From positions 8,642,501 to 8,706,500 of the forward strand of contig NZ_CP073720.1 of the NCBI RefSeq assembly GCF_025137375.1: a stretch of DNA of 64,000 bases, read 5' to 3'. Below the pieces are notes generated by a model. It saw only the letters and a list, made by a program, of their open reading frames with translations, was not told where the DNA came from and did no database searches. Positions 17,487-26,434 of this stretch are shown in pieces. Position 1 is the stretch's first letter; every line of letters starts with the position of its first letter. The DNA comes from Dactylosporangium fulvum (lineage in GTDB: Bacteria > Actinomycetota > Actinomycetes > Mycobacteriales > Micromonosporaceae). Both the position numbers and the translations under genes were made by a program.

Positions 17487-19664
17487 TTACGGGTGGGCCA
17501 GGGTGGCCCAGTCGGCGGCCGTCATGCTCGACGCCTCCTCGGGGTTGTTGCCGTTCTCGCGGCCGGGGATGGCCTCGGTCTCGGCACCCGACACCGAGGC
17601 GGCCGGAGCGCCCTCGACGTCCCCGACGCTGCCGGCGTCGAGACCGCCCTCGGACACGACCGCCGGCGGTGCCGGATCGGTCGCGGCCGGCTCGCCGCCG
17701 GCGGCCACCACGGCGCCGGCCGCGACCGGCTCCGTGATCTCGGCGGCCTTCTTGGCCGGGGCCTTCTTGGCCGCCGTGGACCTCGCGGCGGTCTTCTTCG
17801 CCGCCGTCGCCTTGGCCGTGGTGACCTTCGCCGCCGTGGCGGTCTTGGCCGGAGCGTCGGACTTGGCCGGGGTGGCGGACTTGGCCGGAGCGTCGGTCTT
17901 GGCCGGGGTGGCGGACTTGGCCGGAGCGTCGGTCTTGGCCGGGGTGGCGGACTTGGCCGGGGTGGCGGACTTGGCCGGGGTGGCCTTGGCGGTCGTGGCC
18001 TTCGCCGTCGTGGCCTTCGCCGTCTTGGCCGGGGTCGCCTTCGCCGTCGTCGCCTTCGCCGTCGTCGCCTTCGCCGTCTTGGCCGGGGTCGCCTTCGCGG
18101 TCGTGGCCTTCGCCGTCTTCGCCGGCGCCGTCTTGACCGCCGCCTTGGTGGCGGTCGACTTGGTGGCCGCCTTGGTCGCGGCCTTGGTCGCCGTCTTCGC
18201 CGGAGTGGCCTTGGCGGTCGTCGACTTCGCCGCCGCGGTCCTGGCCGGAGCCGCCTTGGTGGCCTTGGCGGTAGTGGCCTTCGCCGCCGTCTTGGCCGGG
18301 GCCGCCTTGGTGGCGGCCTTCTTCGCCGGCGCGGCCTTCGCCGTGGTCTTCCGGGCCGCAGCCGTCTTGGCGACCGCCTTGGTGGCCGTGGTCTTCTTCG
18401 CCGGGGCCGCCTTGGCCGTCGACTTCGCCGCGGTCTTGGCCGGAGCCGCCTTGGTGGCCTTCGCCGCGGTGCTCTTGGCGGCGGTGCTCTTCGCCGCCGT
18501 GCTCTTCGCCGCGGTCGTCCTCGTCGCCGTCTTGGCCGGGGCGACCTTCGCCGCCGTCTTCTTCACGGCGGCCGCGGCCTTGGTGGCCGTGGCCTTGGTC
18601 ACCTTCGCCGCCTTGGTCGCCACCGCCTTGGCCGCCGACTTCGCCGGGGCCGCCTTGGCCGCCGTCGACTTCGCCGCCGTGCGCTTGGCGGCCGCGGTCT
18701 TGGCCGGAGCGGCCTTGGCCGTGGTCTTCTTCGCCGCCGCAGCCTTGGTGGCCGCCGTGCTCTTCGCCGCGGTGGTCCTCTTCGCCGCCGTCGCCTTGGC
18801 CGTGGTCTTGGCCGGCGCCGCCTTGGCCGTGGTCTTGGCCGCGGTCTTGGCCGGAGCGGCCTTGGCCGTGGTCTTCTTCGCCGCCGCAGCCTTGGTGGCC
18901 GCCGTGCTCTTCGCCGCGGTGGTCCTCTTCGCCGCCGCCGTCTTGGCCGGCGCCGCCTTGGCCGCGGCCTTCGCGGTGACCTTCTTCGCCGGGGACGCCT
19001 TGGCCGCGGCGGCGGTCGACCGGGTGGTCGCCTTCGCCGGAGCGGCCTTGGCAGCCGCCGTCGTCTTCTTCGCCGCCTTGGCTGCAGGCGTCGCCGTCTT
19101 CGCTGCCGTCTTCTTCGCCGCCGGAGCCGCCGCCGTCGTCTTCTTAGCCGCCGCCTTGGCCGCAGGCGTCGCCGTCTTCGCCGTCGTCTTCTTCGCCGCC
19201 GGAGCCGCCGCCGTCGTCTTCTTAGCCGCCGCCTTGGCCGCAGGCGTCGCCGTCTTCGCCGTCGTCTTCTTCGCCGCCGGAGCCGCCGCCTTCGTTGCCG
19301 ACTTCGCCGCCGTGGACTTCGCCGCCGGGGTCGCCGTCTTCGCGGCCGCCGCCGTCGACTTCGCCGCCGGCTTGGCCGCCGTCGACCGGGTGGACGACTT
19401 ACCGGCCGACGCCGCCTTCGCCGCGGGGGTCGCGGCCGCCTTCGCAGCCGTGGAACGCGCCGCAGTGGACTTGCGGGCGGTGGTCCCGGTCGACGGGGTC
19501 ACCGTCGAGGTCGCCGTCCGGCGGGACGCCGAAGCGGCGACCGTCTTCGCGGCCCTGGCGGGGGCCGTCGACGTCACAGGGGTCGCCGAGGTGTCGGCGG
19601 CCGGGCTCGTTGCGGCCGCGCGCGTTGCGGCCGATCTCGTGGTGGCCTTCTTAGCTGCGGCCAT
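17487..19664 (-). CDS. Giant Lys/Ala/Thr/Pro-rich histone H1-tail-like protein
   Basis: 725 residues, with a convincing AGGAGG ribosome site in front of ATG at 19664. Almost the whole protein is a low-complexity tail of AAKKTT, APAKTA and TPAKSA units. A block of about 23 residues (AKTATPAAKAAAKKTTAAAP) is tandemly repeated around residues 130-210. The C-terminal 95 residues change to an acidic, Lys-free segment (EPVAAGAVVAAGGEPAATDP). There is no HU or other folded domain. Basic tails of this type bind DNA, as on mycobacterial HupB, so nucleoid binding is the natural inference. The length is exceptional and may vary by repeat recombination. Confidence 0.85.
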   Translation of the reverse strand: MAAAKKATTRSAATRAAATSPAADTSATPVTSTAPARAAKTVAASASRRTATSTVTPSTGTTARKSTAARSTAAKAAATPAAKAASAGKSSTRSTAAKPAAKSTAAAAKTATPAAKSTAAKSATKAAAPAAKKTTAKTATPAAKAAAKKTTAAAPAAKKTTAKTATPAAKAAAKKTTAAAPAAKKTAAKTATPAAKAAKKTTAAAKAAPAKATTRSTAAAAKASPAKKVTAKAAAKAAPAKTAAAKRTTAAKSTAATKAAAAKKTTAKAAPAKTAAKTTAKAAPAKTTAKATAAKRTTAAKSTAATKAAAAKKTTAKAAPAKTAAAKRTAAKSTAAKAAPAKSAAKAVATKAAKVTKATATKAAAAVKKTAAKVAPAKTATRTTAAKSTAAKSTAAKSTAAKATKAAPAKTAAKSTAKAAPAKKTTATKAVAKTAAARKTTAKAAPAKKAATKAAPAKTAAKATTAKATKAAPARTAAAKSTTAKATPAKTATKAATKAATKSTATKAAVKTAPAKTAKATTAKATPAKTAKATTAKATTAKATPAKTAKATTAKATTAKATPAKSATPAKSATPAKTDAPAKSATPAKTDAPAKSATPAKSDAPAKTATAAKVTTAKATAAKKTAARSTAAKKAPAKKAAEITEPVAAGAVVAAGGEPAATDPAPPAVVSEGGLDAGSVGDVEGAPAASVSGAETEAIPGRENGNNPEEASSMTAADWATLAHP

Positions 19665-19790
19665 CGTGGTCCTCCTGGAGGAGACTCTCCCGCGTCCTGC
19701 GGGATGTTCGCGGTTGGGTTGTGCGGGTGGACGGTTTGCTCTGCCGGTTGTGCCCGGGCGGTTCGCGGTCGCCCCTGCGCCGGCCTTTCG

Positions 19791-19988
19791 CTAGTGCTTA
19801 CCTTCCCACCGTTCGTCTTCGGCGTCCCACGCCTCGTTGCGTTCCCGGACTTTGTCGAGCGCTAGTTCGGCCTCTGACGCCGAATCATAAGGGCCCAGTC
19901 GATCCCTTCCGGCGCACATGTCGGCCTCGGACTCGACCCGCTGGTGAGAAAGGCACCAGTAGTACCGCTCAGCACCGCTGCTGCTCAT
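19791..19988 (-). CDS. Small conserved acidic protein, 65 aa
   Basis: ATG at 19988. The sequence begins MSSSGAERYYWCLSHQRVE, then EADMCAGRDRLGPYDS and an acidic amphipathic tail (LALDKVRERNEAWDAEDERW). The residues Cys12, His15 and Cys25 could form part of a small metal site. The YDS..EAELALD..RERNEAWD..DE.W pattern recurs in small actinobacterial proteins of unknown function, by recollection. It lies 126 bp upstream of the lysine-rich gene on the same strand. No function can be assigned. Confidence 0.72.
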   Translation of the reverse strand: MSSSGAERYYWCLSHQRVESEADMCAGRDRLGPYDSASEAELALDKVRERNEAWDAEDERWEGKH

Positions 19989-20369
19989 GACATCACTGTG
20001 CACCGCAAACGAAACATGCGCCACCGAAACCGGCAAATAGCTGGTTGGGATTCCACAGTAGACGCAACCGGCCGACACCGGTCGCAGACACGCAGAGCAC
20101 GCCGTACCGAGGCCGCGGAGGCCCGAACCGAGTCCGGGAATCCCTTGTGCGACAAGGCTTCCGGCGATCATGACCGACAGCGAAATCCCACCGCGGGCGG
20201 GGAAATGGGGTACCGATCCTGTGTCCACCATCACCCGAGGGTGAGCCGAACGGAGGAAGCACATTCGAGTCGTCCGGTCGACCCTCCGGTCCTCGTTCGG
20301 AGACGAACGAGGAAGCGTCCACCGTGGACGGCACGCCCTGGGAGCGCCGTCGGGACCGCTACGACCCGG
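19989..20369. other. Gene-free gap with one hairpin
   Basis: No supported coding frame. The one structured element is the 9-bp perfect hairpin CCTCGTTCG-GAGA-CGAACGAGG at 20291-20312. Confidence 0.5.
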
Positions 20370-20751
20370 GTGCCCGCCACCGTCCTCGCCATCGGCGACT
20401 CCGCGGACACCGACGACGTCGCCGCGCACCTCGAGGGCGGCCGGCTCGTGCGTGCCCGGGACGGGCGACGGCCCCTGCCGGTCCACACCGCACCGGACGC
20501 GGCGGTCCGCGACGTGACCCGCCACCTCCGCGCCCGCGCGCTGACGTTCGTCCGGTTCGGCCTGCACGTGGGCGACCTGCCGCACGACGCCGAGCGGCCC
20601 GCCGGACCGGTCGTGGACACCGCCCTGCGCCTCGCCGACCGCGGCTCCGCGCGAGCTGTGGGTGTCGCCGGCTGTCCGGGACCTGACGGCCGGCTCGCCG
20701 GTCGCCCTGGAGCCGGTCGACGACCTGACGTACCGCGTGCGGCTCGCCTGA
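20370..20751 (+). pseudogene. Frameshifted class III nucleotidyl cyclase-like remnant
   Basis: Frame one from a GTG at 20370 reads PATVLAIGDSADTDDVAAHL, GGRLVRARDGRRPLPVHTA, VRFGLHVGDLPHDAERPAGP and VVDTALRLADRGS, which follows the order of class III cyclase segments (TVLFTD, GGRLVKTTGDG, RxGLHxGE, GxxVNxAARLAD). At about 20649 the similarity jumps by +1 into RELWVSPAVRDLTAGSPVAL, the cyclase C-terminal motif, ending at the TGA at 20749-20751. The metal-binding Asp positions and the transition-state residues are not conserved. It is either a decayed gene or carries a sequencing indel. Confidence 0.6.
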
Positions 20752-20815
20752 CGGGACGGTGCGCCGGTGCCGGGGCACCCGCCGCGCCTGATTCGGACTG
20801 CGGGAGAATTGCCGT

Positions 20816-22099
20816 GTGACCTTGCATGCTGACGAGCTGCCCGAAGTCCTCGCCGTCACGCCGCTGACGGCGCCACCCGACGCGTCTCTGCGCCCACCGG
20901 GCTCGAAGAGCATCACCAACCGGGCACTGATCTGCGCGGCGCTCGCGCCGGGGCGCAGCACGCTCACCGGGGTGCTGTTCGCCGACGACACCCACGCGAT
21001 GCTCGACGCCGTCCGCGCGCTGGGTGCCTCGCTGACCGTCGACGAGGCCGCCCGAACCGTCGTCGTCGAAGGGATCGACCCGCGCACCGCGACCGGTGCG
21101 GTGGCCGTCAACGCGCGCCAGTCCGGCACGACGTCGCGGTTCATCCTGCCCGCAGCGGCGCTGCGCCCGGCCCGCGGTGTCGTCGACGGCACCCCGCAGC
21201 TGCGCGCGCGGCCGTTCGGCCCGCTGGTCGACGCGCTGCGCGAGCTCGGCGCGACCGTCGAGGACCTCGGGGAGCCCGGCTTCCTGCCGGTCGCGGTGAC
21301 CGGCCCTGTGGCGGGCGGCAAGGTGGCGCTGCCCGGGCACATCTCCAGCCAGTACCTCTCGGGCCTCATGATGGCCGGGCCGCTCATGACCGACGGGCTC
21401 TCCGTCGAACTGACCTCCCAGCTCGTCTCGGTCCCCTACGTCGAGGCGACCGCCGCGGTCATGGCCGCGTTCGGGGTGACGGTGGACGGGCTGCGGGTGC
21501 AGCCGGGTTCGTACCGGCCGACCGAGTACGACATCGAGCCCGACGCGAGCGCCGCTTCGTACCTCCTGGCGGCCGCGGCGATCGGCAACGGCCGGGTCAC
21601 CGTCGAAGGGCTCGGTTCGCGGAGCCTCCAGGGCGACGTGCGGTTCGCGGACCTGCTGGAGCAGATGGGCGCCCGCGTCGAACGGACCGAGGACCGGATC
21701 ACCGTGACGGGCACCGGAGCGCTGCACGGCATCGACGTCGACATGGCCGACATCTCCGACACCGCGCAGACCCTCGCCGCCGTGGCGGTGTTCGCCGACT
21801 CCCCGACGCGGGTGCGCGGCATCGGCTTCATCCGCGGCAAGGAGACCGACCGGATCGGGGCGGTCGTGACCGAGCTGCGCCGGGCCGGCATCGACGCGGT
21901 CGAGGACGCCGACGGGTTCACGGTCAACCCGGGCACGCCCGCGCCGACAGCCTTCGAGACGTACGAGGACCACCGGATGGCGATGAGCCTGGCGCTGCTC
22001 GGTCTCCGGGCTCCTGGCGTCCGCATCAAGGACCCGAAGTGCGTCGCGAAGACCTACCCCGAGTACTTCGTCGATCTGGCCCGGCTCTCTGCGGCGTGA
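20816..22099 (+). CDS. aroA: 3-phosphoshikimate 1-carboxyvinyltransferase (EPSP synthase)
   Basis: 427 residues from GTG at 20816 (GGGAG upstream). It catalyses enolpyruvyl transfer from PEP to shikimate-3-phosphate in chorismate synthesis. Motifs are LRPPGSKSITNRAL, RQSGTTSRFILP, LPGHISSQYLSGLMMAGP, RGIGFIRGKETDRIGAV and the C-terminal YEDHRMAMSLALLGL. It stands alone rather than in an aro operon, as is common in actinobacteria. Confidence 0.96.
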   Translation: MTLHADELPEVLAVTPLTAPPDASLRPPGSKSITNRALICAALAPGRSTLTGVLFADDTHAMLDAVRALGASLTVDEAARTVVVEGIDPRTATGAVAVNARQSGTTSRFILPAAALRPARGVVDGTPQLRARPFGPLVDALRELGATVEDLGEPGFLPVAVTGPVAGGKVALPGHISSQYLSGLMMAGPLMTDGLSVELTSQLVSVPYVEATAAVMAAFGVTVDGLRVQPGSYRPTEYDIEPDASAASYLLAAAAIGNGRVTVEGLGSRSLQGDVRFADLLEQMGARVERTEDRITVTGTGALHGIDVDMADISDTAQTLAAVAVFADSPTRVRGIGFIRGKETDRIGAVVTELRRAGIDAVEDADGFTVNPGTPAPTAFETYEDHRMAMSLALLGLRAPGVRIKDPKCVAKTYPEYFVDLARLSAA

Positions 22100-22151
22100 G
22101 CTCCGTGCCGGTCGAGCGGTCGGCCAACTGCCGGGCGGCGGCCGGCGATCT

Positions 22152-22187
22152 GCGGGCGGGTCCCGCCGCTGCCGGCGGCCCGCCCGC
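22152..22187. terminator. Bidirectional hairpin terminator
   Basis: GCGGGCGGG (22152-22160) with a following GCCG pairs with CGGC..CCCGCCCGC ending at 22187. It sits between the convergent aroA and secreted-protein genes. Confidence 0.65.
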
Positions 22188-22198
22188 GGACCCGATGC

Positions 22199-22873
22199 TC
22201 ACACCACCGGGTCGAAGCGCAGCGCTTCCCAGCTGCCGCCGCTCACCCCGCTGGACTTCATCATGCTGTACGAGGCGCCGGTGTAGTCGAGACGGCAGGT
22301 CCAGAACGTGCCGCGGGAGACGTTGCGCAGGAAGTAGTTGCCGCCCTCCGACCACACGTCGAACGTCTCCCAGACGTCGACCCACTGACCGCGGCCGCGC
22401 AGGACGCCGTAGTTGGCGCCGGAGTAGTTGAACTCGGCGGTCACGAGGTATCCCGACGCCGCCGTGAGGTACACGGTGCGGCCGCCGTCCTGCGAGCAGA
22501 TGCTGAACTGCTCCCAGCTCCCGCGGGAGCCGAAGGCGGTGCGGGCGCGGAGCATGTTGTGCAGGGAACCGGTGTAACCCTGCTCCTCGGCGATGTACCG
22601 GCCCGCGCGGACGCTCCAGATGTAGTACCGGCGGCAGTAGGCCAGCCCGGGCACCGTGGTCGGCGCGATCGCGAGCGCGGTCGCGCCGCCGGCTGCGGGA
22701 GCGTTCGCGGGCGTGGCTCCGGTCATGTCGATCCGGGCAGGCTTGAGGCCGCCCATGTCGACGGCGCTCGGCGCCGCGTGCTCTTCGGCCTGCGCGACCG
22801 CCAGCGGCGTGGCGATCGCGACGGCCGCGACGACACTGAGGACGATGGCGAGACGCGCCCTGATGCGTGGCAC
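22199..22873 (-). CDS. Secreted fascin-like beta-trefoil protein
   Basis: 224 residues from GTG at 22873, chosen because AGGAG lies 7 bases upstream and it gives a clean signal peptide (PRIRARLAIVLSVVAAVAIA..AVAQA). A linker (residues about 28-65) is followed by three similar repeats of about 45 residues: YYIWSVRAGRYIAEEQGYTG..WEQF, VYLTAASGYLVTAEFNYSG..WETFDVW and NYFLRNVSRGTFWTCRLDYTG..WEALRF. Threefold units of this kind are typical of fascin-like trefoils, which bind carbohydrate or protein. It has no catalytic motif and is likely exported. Confidence 0.75.
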   Translation of the reverse strand: MPRIRARLAIVLSVVAAVAIATPLAVAQAEEHAAPSAVDMGGLKPARIDMTGATPANAPAAGGATALAIAPTTVPGLAYCRRYYIWSVRAGRYIAEEQGYTGSLHNMLRARTAFGSRGSWEQFSICSQDGGRTVYLTAASGYLVTAEFNYSGANYGVLRGRGQWVDVWETFDVWSEGGNYFLRNVSRGTFWTCRLDYTGASYSMMKSSGVSGGSWEALRFDPVV

Positions 22874-23077
22874 TGCGACTCTCCTGAAGCGTGTCCGGGC
22901 GGTCACGACGACCGCGCACTGTGGCCATGCTCCGCATGCTCGTCGATGCGCGTCAAGCGAGGAAAGCCGATCTTAAGAGCAACCTGAGCCACGCTTAGCG
23001 GCGCGCCGCGAATGCGTCCTCGGGGCCGTCAGCGTTGTCCTGGTCGACCTTGGCCCGCCACACGGCGGTCGGCCGCT

Positions 23078-23461
23078 TCACGCCTCGATCCAGCGGTTCA
23101 CGAGGGACACCACGGCCGCCTTGTGCAGCTCGATGCTCTCGCGGTCCGGGAACGTCACCACGCCGCGGTCGGACGCCGGCCACGTCAGCAGCCCGGCGGG
23201 ATCGTCGAACGTGAAGCCGGCGGCGTCGGACCGGACCTTGGCGCCGCGGTGGAAGATGAGCTGCACGCGGTCGCCGGGCCGGAGCCGGAAGGTCACGCGG
23301 TCCTCCCCGCCGTAGCGAAAACTCGGGGCGTTCCACTTCACCTGCTCCGAGATGGCACCGTTCGACGCCAGGATCGCCGACCGCAACTCCTCGACGCCGG
23401 CCTTCATCGGGTGGTCCAGCTTCGCCATGAAGTCGTCGACCGCTCCGGACCTGTTCGACAC
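23078..23461 (-). CDS. DUF1801 (YdhG-like) domain protein
   Basis: 127 residues, GTG start. The fold signature is AILASNGAISEQVKWNAPSF followed by RLRPGDRVQLIFHRGAKV and a C-terminal helix AVVSLVNRWIEA. DUF1801 proteins resemble iron-chaperone frataxin-like folds, but no function is established. It lies alone between the secreted protein and a long non-coding stretch. Confidence 0.82.
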   Translation of the reverse strand: MSNRSGAVDDFMAKLDHPMKAGVEELRSAILASNGAISEQVKWNAPSFRYGGEDRVTFRLRPGDRVQLIFHRGAKVRSDAAGFTFDDPAGLLTWPASDRGVVTFPDRESIELHKAAVVSLVNRWIEA

Positions 23462-23603
23462 TTGCCACGTCCTTCCCGAACCGCACTCAGCCGCCTGCTC
23501 CCGGCACCGGTCTCCTACCGGCCACCGGCCGCGGAACCATTGTCCACAGCCGATGCGGCCGGGTGGGCACAGTCGGCCGCACGGGGACCGGCGAGGATCT
23601 CAG

Positions 23604-23738
23604 GATGATCCTCTGCCCCAGCCGGACGACCTGACCTCACTGGTCCTGCGCACCGACTTCAGCGACGACGCAGCATGGGACGCGCCGCAGGCGGCGATCG
23701 GCGCCGCCCGTCTTTCCCGCTGTCCACGGCTGCGTTGA
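23604..23738 (+). pseudogene. 5' fragment of a DUF6924-like gene
   Basis: The open segment PQPDDLTSLVLRTDFSDDAA followed by WDAPQAAIGA matches my recollection of the N-terminus of DUF6924 proteins, which normally continue for 100 or more residues. Here it runs into unrelated sequence and a stop at 23736-23738. No in-frame start is seen. Treated as a remnant. Confidence 0.35.
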
Positions 23739-24229
23739 GGATGCCGCACAGGCGGGTGAGCACGGATGCTGAGCGCCAGGTTGCCGTCATCCACGGCACG
23801 GGTCCCACTCCCGAATCGCGCCGGGCTGGATCGCGGCGAGTCGCCGCCGGCCGAAGAACAGCAACAGGTGCCTACGCACCCGGTACTCGACCGCTTCCCG
23901 GGTGGAGGCGTCCAGACGCGCCGCTCAACCACTGCTCGACCTAACGATCATTGATCGATGGGCGGTTCCGGTCGTCGCCCTGCCGGACCGGTCGCCGGCC
24001 GGACCCATAATCGCGCAGGCTCGGTGTTGCTTCGTGGGTTCCGGCTGGTTGTGTCCGTGATCGCGGAGGCTCGGCGTTGCCGCGAGGGTTCCGGCCGGTT
24101 GTAGCTCATGATCGCGATCCGTTCGCAATCACGCCAAGCACGGCGGTCGCAGTTTCATGGTCACGGAGACTTGGTGTAGCCAGGGAGCCTGTTGCGTAAT
24201 TCGCTGGGACAGCGTCGGCGGCCCAACTA

Positions 24230-24311
24230 CGCGCCGATCTTGGAGTTGTGGCGCCATGAACCTCCGAATTTGTCCGGATTTGTCAAGGACCACAACTCCA
24301 AGATCGGCGCG
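24230..24311. repeat. Perfect 22-bp inverted repeat with 38-nt loop
   Basis: Arms at 24230-24251 and 24290-24311 are exact complements (core GATCTTGGAGTTGTGG). The loop has lower GC and contains the partial inverted repeat CCGAATTTGTCCGGATTTG. Confidence 0.75.
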
Positions 24312-24417
24312 GTTGTCGGGGGTTGACGCGCGAGGGATCCGAATTGCGCGACAGGCTCCAGGGGTGCATCAACTCTCCGTGATCATGTGAAGAATCGCGT
24401 CAAGCGGGCGTCGCGCC

Positions 24418-24510
24418 GAGCCGCAGCGCCGGGCCGCGCCGGGCCGCGCCGCAGAGCCGGGCCGCAGAGCCGGGCCACAGCCGGGCCGCAGAGCCGGGCC
24501 GCGGCGCCCG
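24418..24510. repeat. GC-rich 13-bp tandem repeat
   Basis: Imperfect head-to-tail copies of GAGCCGGGCCGCA, roughly six to seven units, with no open frame of interest. Confidence 0.55.
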
Positions 24511-24540
24511 TGGCGCGACACCCGTGGCGCGGGGCCGGCC

Positions 24541-24707
24541 GCGCTCCGCGCTTGGCCCGACCCGGGTTCCTTGATCATCGGAAACATCTGGCTGCCCAGG
24601 CAACCCGAAGTTTCCCTTGATCTACGAACCGCGGCCGCACCACCCCGGCCGGGCCCAACCGCCGCACCCGTGATCGCGAACGCATCGCAATCACGGCCAC
24701 AAACCGG
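24541..24707 (-). repeat. Dispersed two-hairpin repeat, copy B (inverted)
   Basis: The reverse complement aligns over its full length with 2531-2696. The first inverted repeat is here CGTGATTGCGATGC..TCGCGATCACG. The second block is GATCAAGGGAAACTTCGGGT..GATGTTTCCGATGATCAAGG. Both stems are kept although sequence differs in the loops and flanks, which suggests that the structure matters. Confidence 0.8.
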
Positions 24708-24843
24708 CCGGAACCCACCACGACAACCCCCATCGATCTGATCGCGGAGGCTCCGCGGGACGGTAAAAAGATCTTGACAGTCCCGGCTCCGCCGCGACCA
24801 CAATCACGAGCGCCGCGACTGGCGCGGTCGGGCGGTTCGGCCA

Positions 24844-24911
24844 CCAGTTTCATGATCGCGAAGCGTTTGTGCACCCCTGGCTACACAAACGCTCCGCGAG
24901 CATGAAACTGG
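24844..24911. repeat. 28-bp hairpin, two mismatches
   Basis: Arms 24844-24871 and 24884-24911 begin CCAGTTTCATG and end GCGTTTGTG with a 12-base loop. Two mismatches fall in the central TCGCG part, which is the shared core of the other palindromes. Confidence 0.75.
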
Positions 24912-25245
24912 CTGCCCGGTCCCACGCGCTTCGCCCCGGCGCTCGGCCATGATTGCGGCAAGTTCGCGATCACGTGTGCTGAACCCAGGGCGTATCAGAA
25001 GAGGGCCGTGGGGCACATGGGCACGGATCGTGCGACCATCCCGGAAACGGCGGCGCCCCACCGACACAGGTGCGGAATGCTCGCGACCGGCTCCCCCTCG
25101 GACCGCTGCAGCGATGGACAGTAATAAGGCGGCCACGGCACGTTAAGCTCGGCACCGGACCGCGCCCGTGGCGGCGGACACCGGCGCGAGGATCAGCCGG
25201 TCCCCGGCCACCTTCGCCCGCCGTGCACCGATGCGATCAGGGTGT

Positions 25246-25631
<386 letters not shown>

Positions 25632-25640
25632 GCACTGTCT

Positions 25641-25646
25641 ATCCTA
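25641..25646 (-). promoter_or_regulatory. rnpB: -10 element of rnpB
   Basis: TAGGAT read on the minus strand, about nine bases before the predicted RNA 5' end. The -35 region is weak. The element abuts the start codon of the divergent TauE/SafE gene. Confidence 0.5.
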
Positions 25647-26434
25647 TGCCGACCATGGACCTCCCAGACATCGCGCTCCTGTCGGCCGCCGGGCTGGCCG
25701 CCGGCGCCGTCAACGCGATCGCCGGCGGCGGGTCGCTCATCACGTTCCCCGCGCTGATCGCGACCGGGTTGGGGTCGGTGCCGGCGAACGTCACCAACTC
25801 GATCTCGGTCTTCCCCGGATACGTCGCCGCCGTCTACGGCAGCCGCACCGACCTCGCCGACCTCGCCCGCGACAGTTCGAAACGCACGCTGCTGTCCCTC
25901 GTGCCGACGTCGATCGTGGCGGCGAGTCTCGGGTGCGCCCTCCTGCTGGCGACGCCGGAGGCCGCGTTCGACCTCGTCGTCCCGTTTCTGGTACTGGCGG
26001 CCGCCGCCGTCCTGGCGTTCCAGGACCGGCTCCGGCGGCTGGTCGGGCACCCCAAGGACCTCTCCCCCGGCCGGCGCAGGCTCAGCCTGCACGCGATGGT
26101 CTTCCTCGGCTCGCTCTACGGCGGATACTTCGGTGCGGCCCTCGGCGTCATGCTGGTCGCCGCGCTCGGCCTGGTCCTCGACCAGTCGATGGCACGCATC
26201 AGCGCACTCAAGAATGTCATCTCGGCGCTCGGCGGCCTGGTGACGGTGTGCGCCTTCGCCCTGTTCGGTCCGGTCGACTGGGCCGACGTCCTGGTCGTCG
26301 CGCCGACCGCGGTGGTCGGCGGTTACCTCGGCGCACGGCTGGCCCGCCGGCTGCCGAGCCGGGTGCTGAAGGCGCTGGTCGTGGTGTTCGGCGTGACGGT
26401 CGGCCTGGTGCTGCTCTACCGAGCCTTCTTCTAG
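25646..26434 (+). CDS. TauE/SafE (UPF0721) family permease
   Basis: 262 residues from ATG 25646 (ATG 25655 is equally possible). It has about eight hydrophobic helices with the family pattern AAGAVNAIAGGGSLITFPAL near the N-terminus, repeated in the second half as GGYFGAALGVMLVAALG. Members export or import sulfur-containing or organic anions; the substrate here is unknown. The stop overlaps the stop of the convergent RNase H gene by three bases. Confidence 0.88.
   Translation: MPTMDLPDIALLSAAGLAAGAVNAIAGGGSLITFPALIATGLGSVPANVTNSISVFPGYVAAVYGSRTDLADLARDSSKRTLLSLVPTSIVAASLGCALLLATPEAAFDLVVPFLVLAAAAVLAFQDRLRRLVGHPKDLSPGRRRLSLHAMVFLGSLYGGYFGAALGVMLVAALGLVLDQSMARISALKNVISALGGLVTVCAFALFGPVDWADVLVVAPTAVVGGYLGARLARRLPSRVLKALVVVFGVTVGLVLLYRAFF

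Larger units (their letters stand above)
23739..25245. other. 1.5-kb gene-free, hairpin-rich region
   Basis: No frame with believable coding features on either strand. It holds several TGATCGCG-type palindromes (about 24004, 24060, 24106, 24669 and 24952), two very long hairpins and a GC tandem repeat (listed separately), copy B of the dispersed repeat, and the 3' flank of rnpB. Confidence 0.6.

Noticed and set aside
16819..19865. Plus-strand frames of 991 and 822 residues across 16.8-19.9 kb
   Set aside because: They are antisense to the Ala/Lys-rich gene, whose GCC/AAG codons give open frames of Ala/Val or Arg/Gly/Leu on the other strand. They have no ribosome site, and the minus-strand gene has a strong one.
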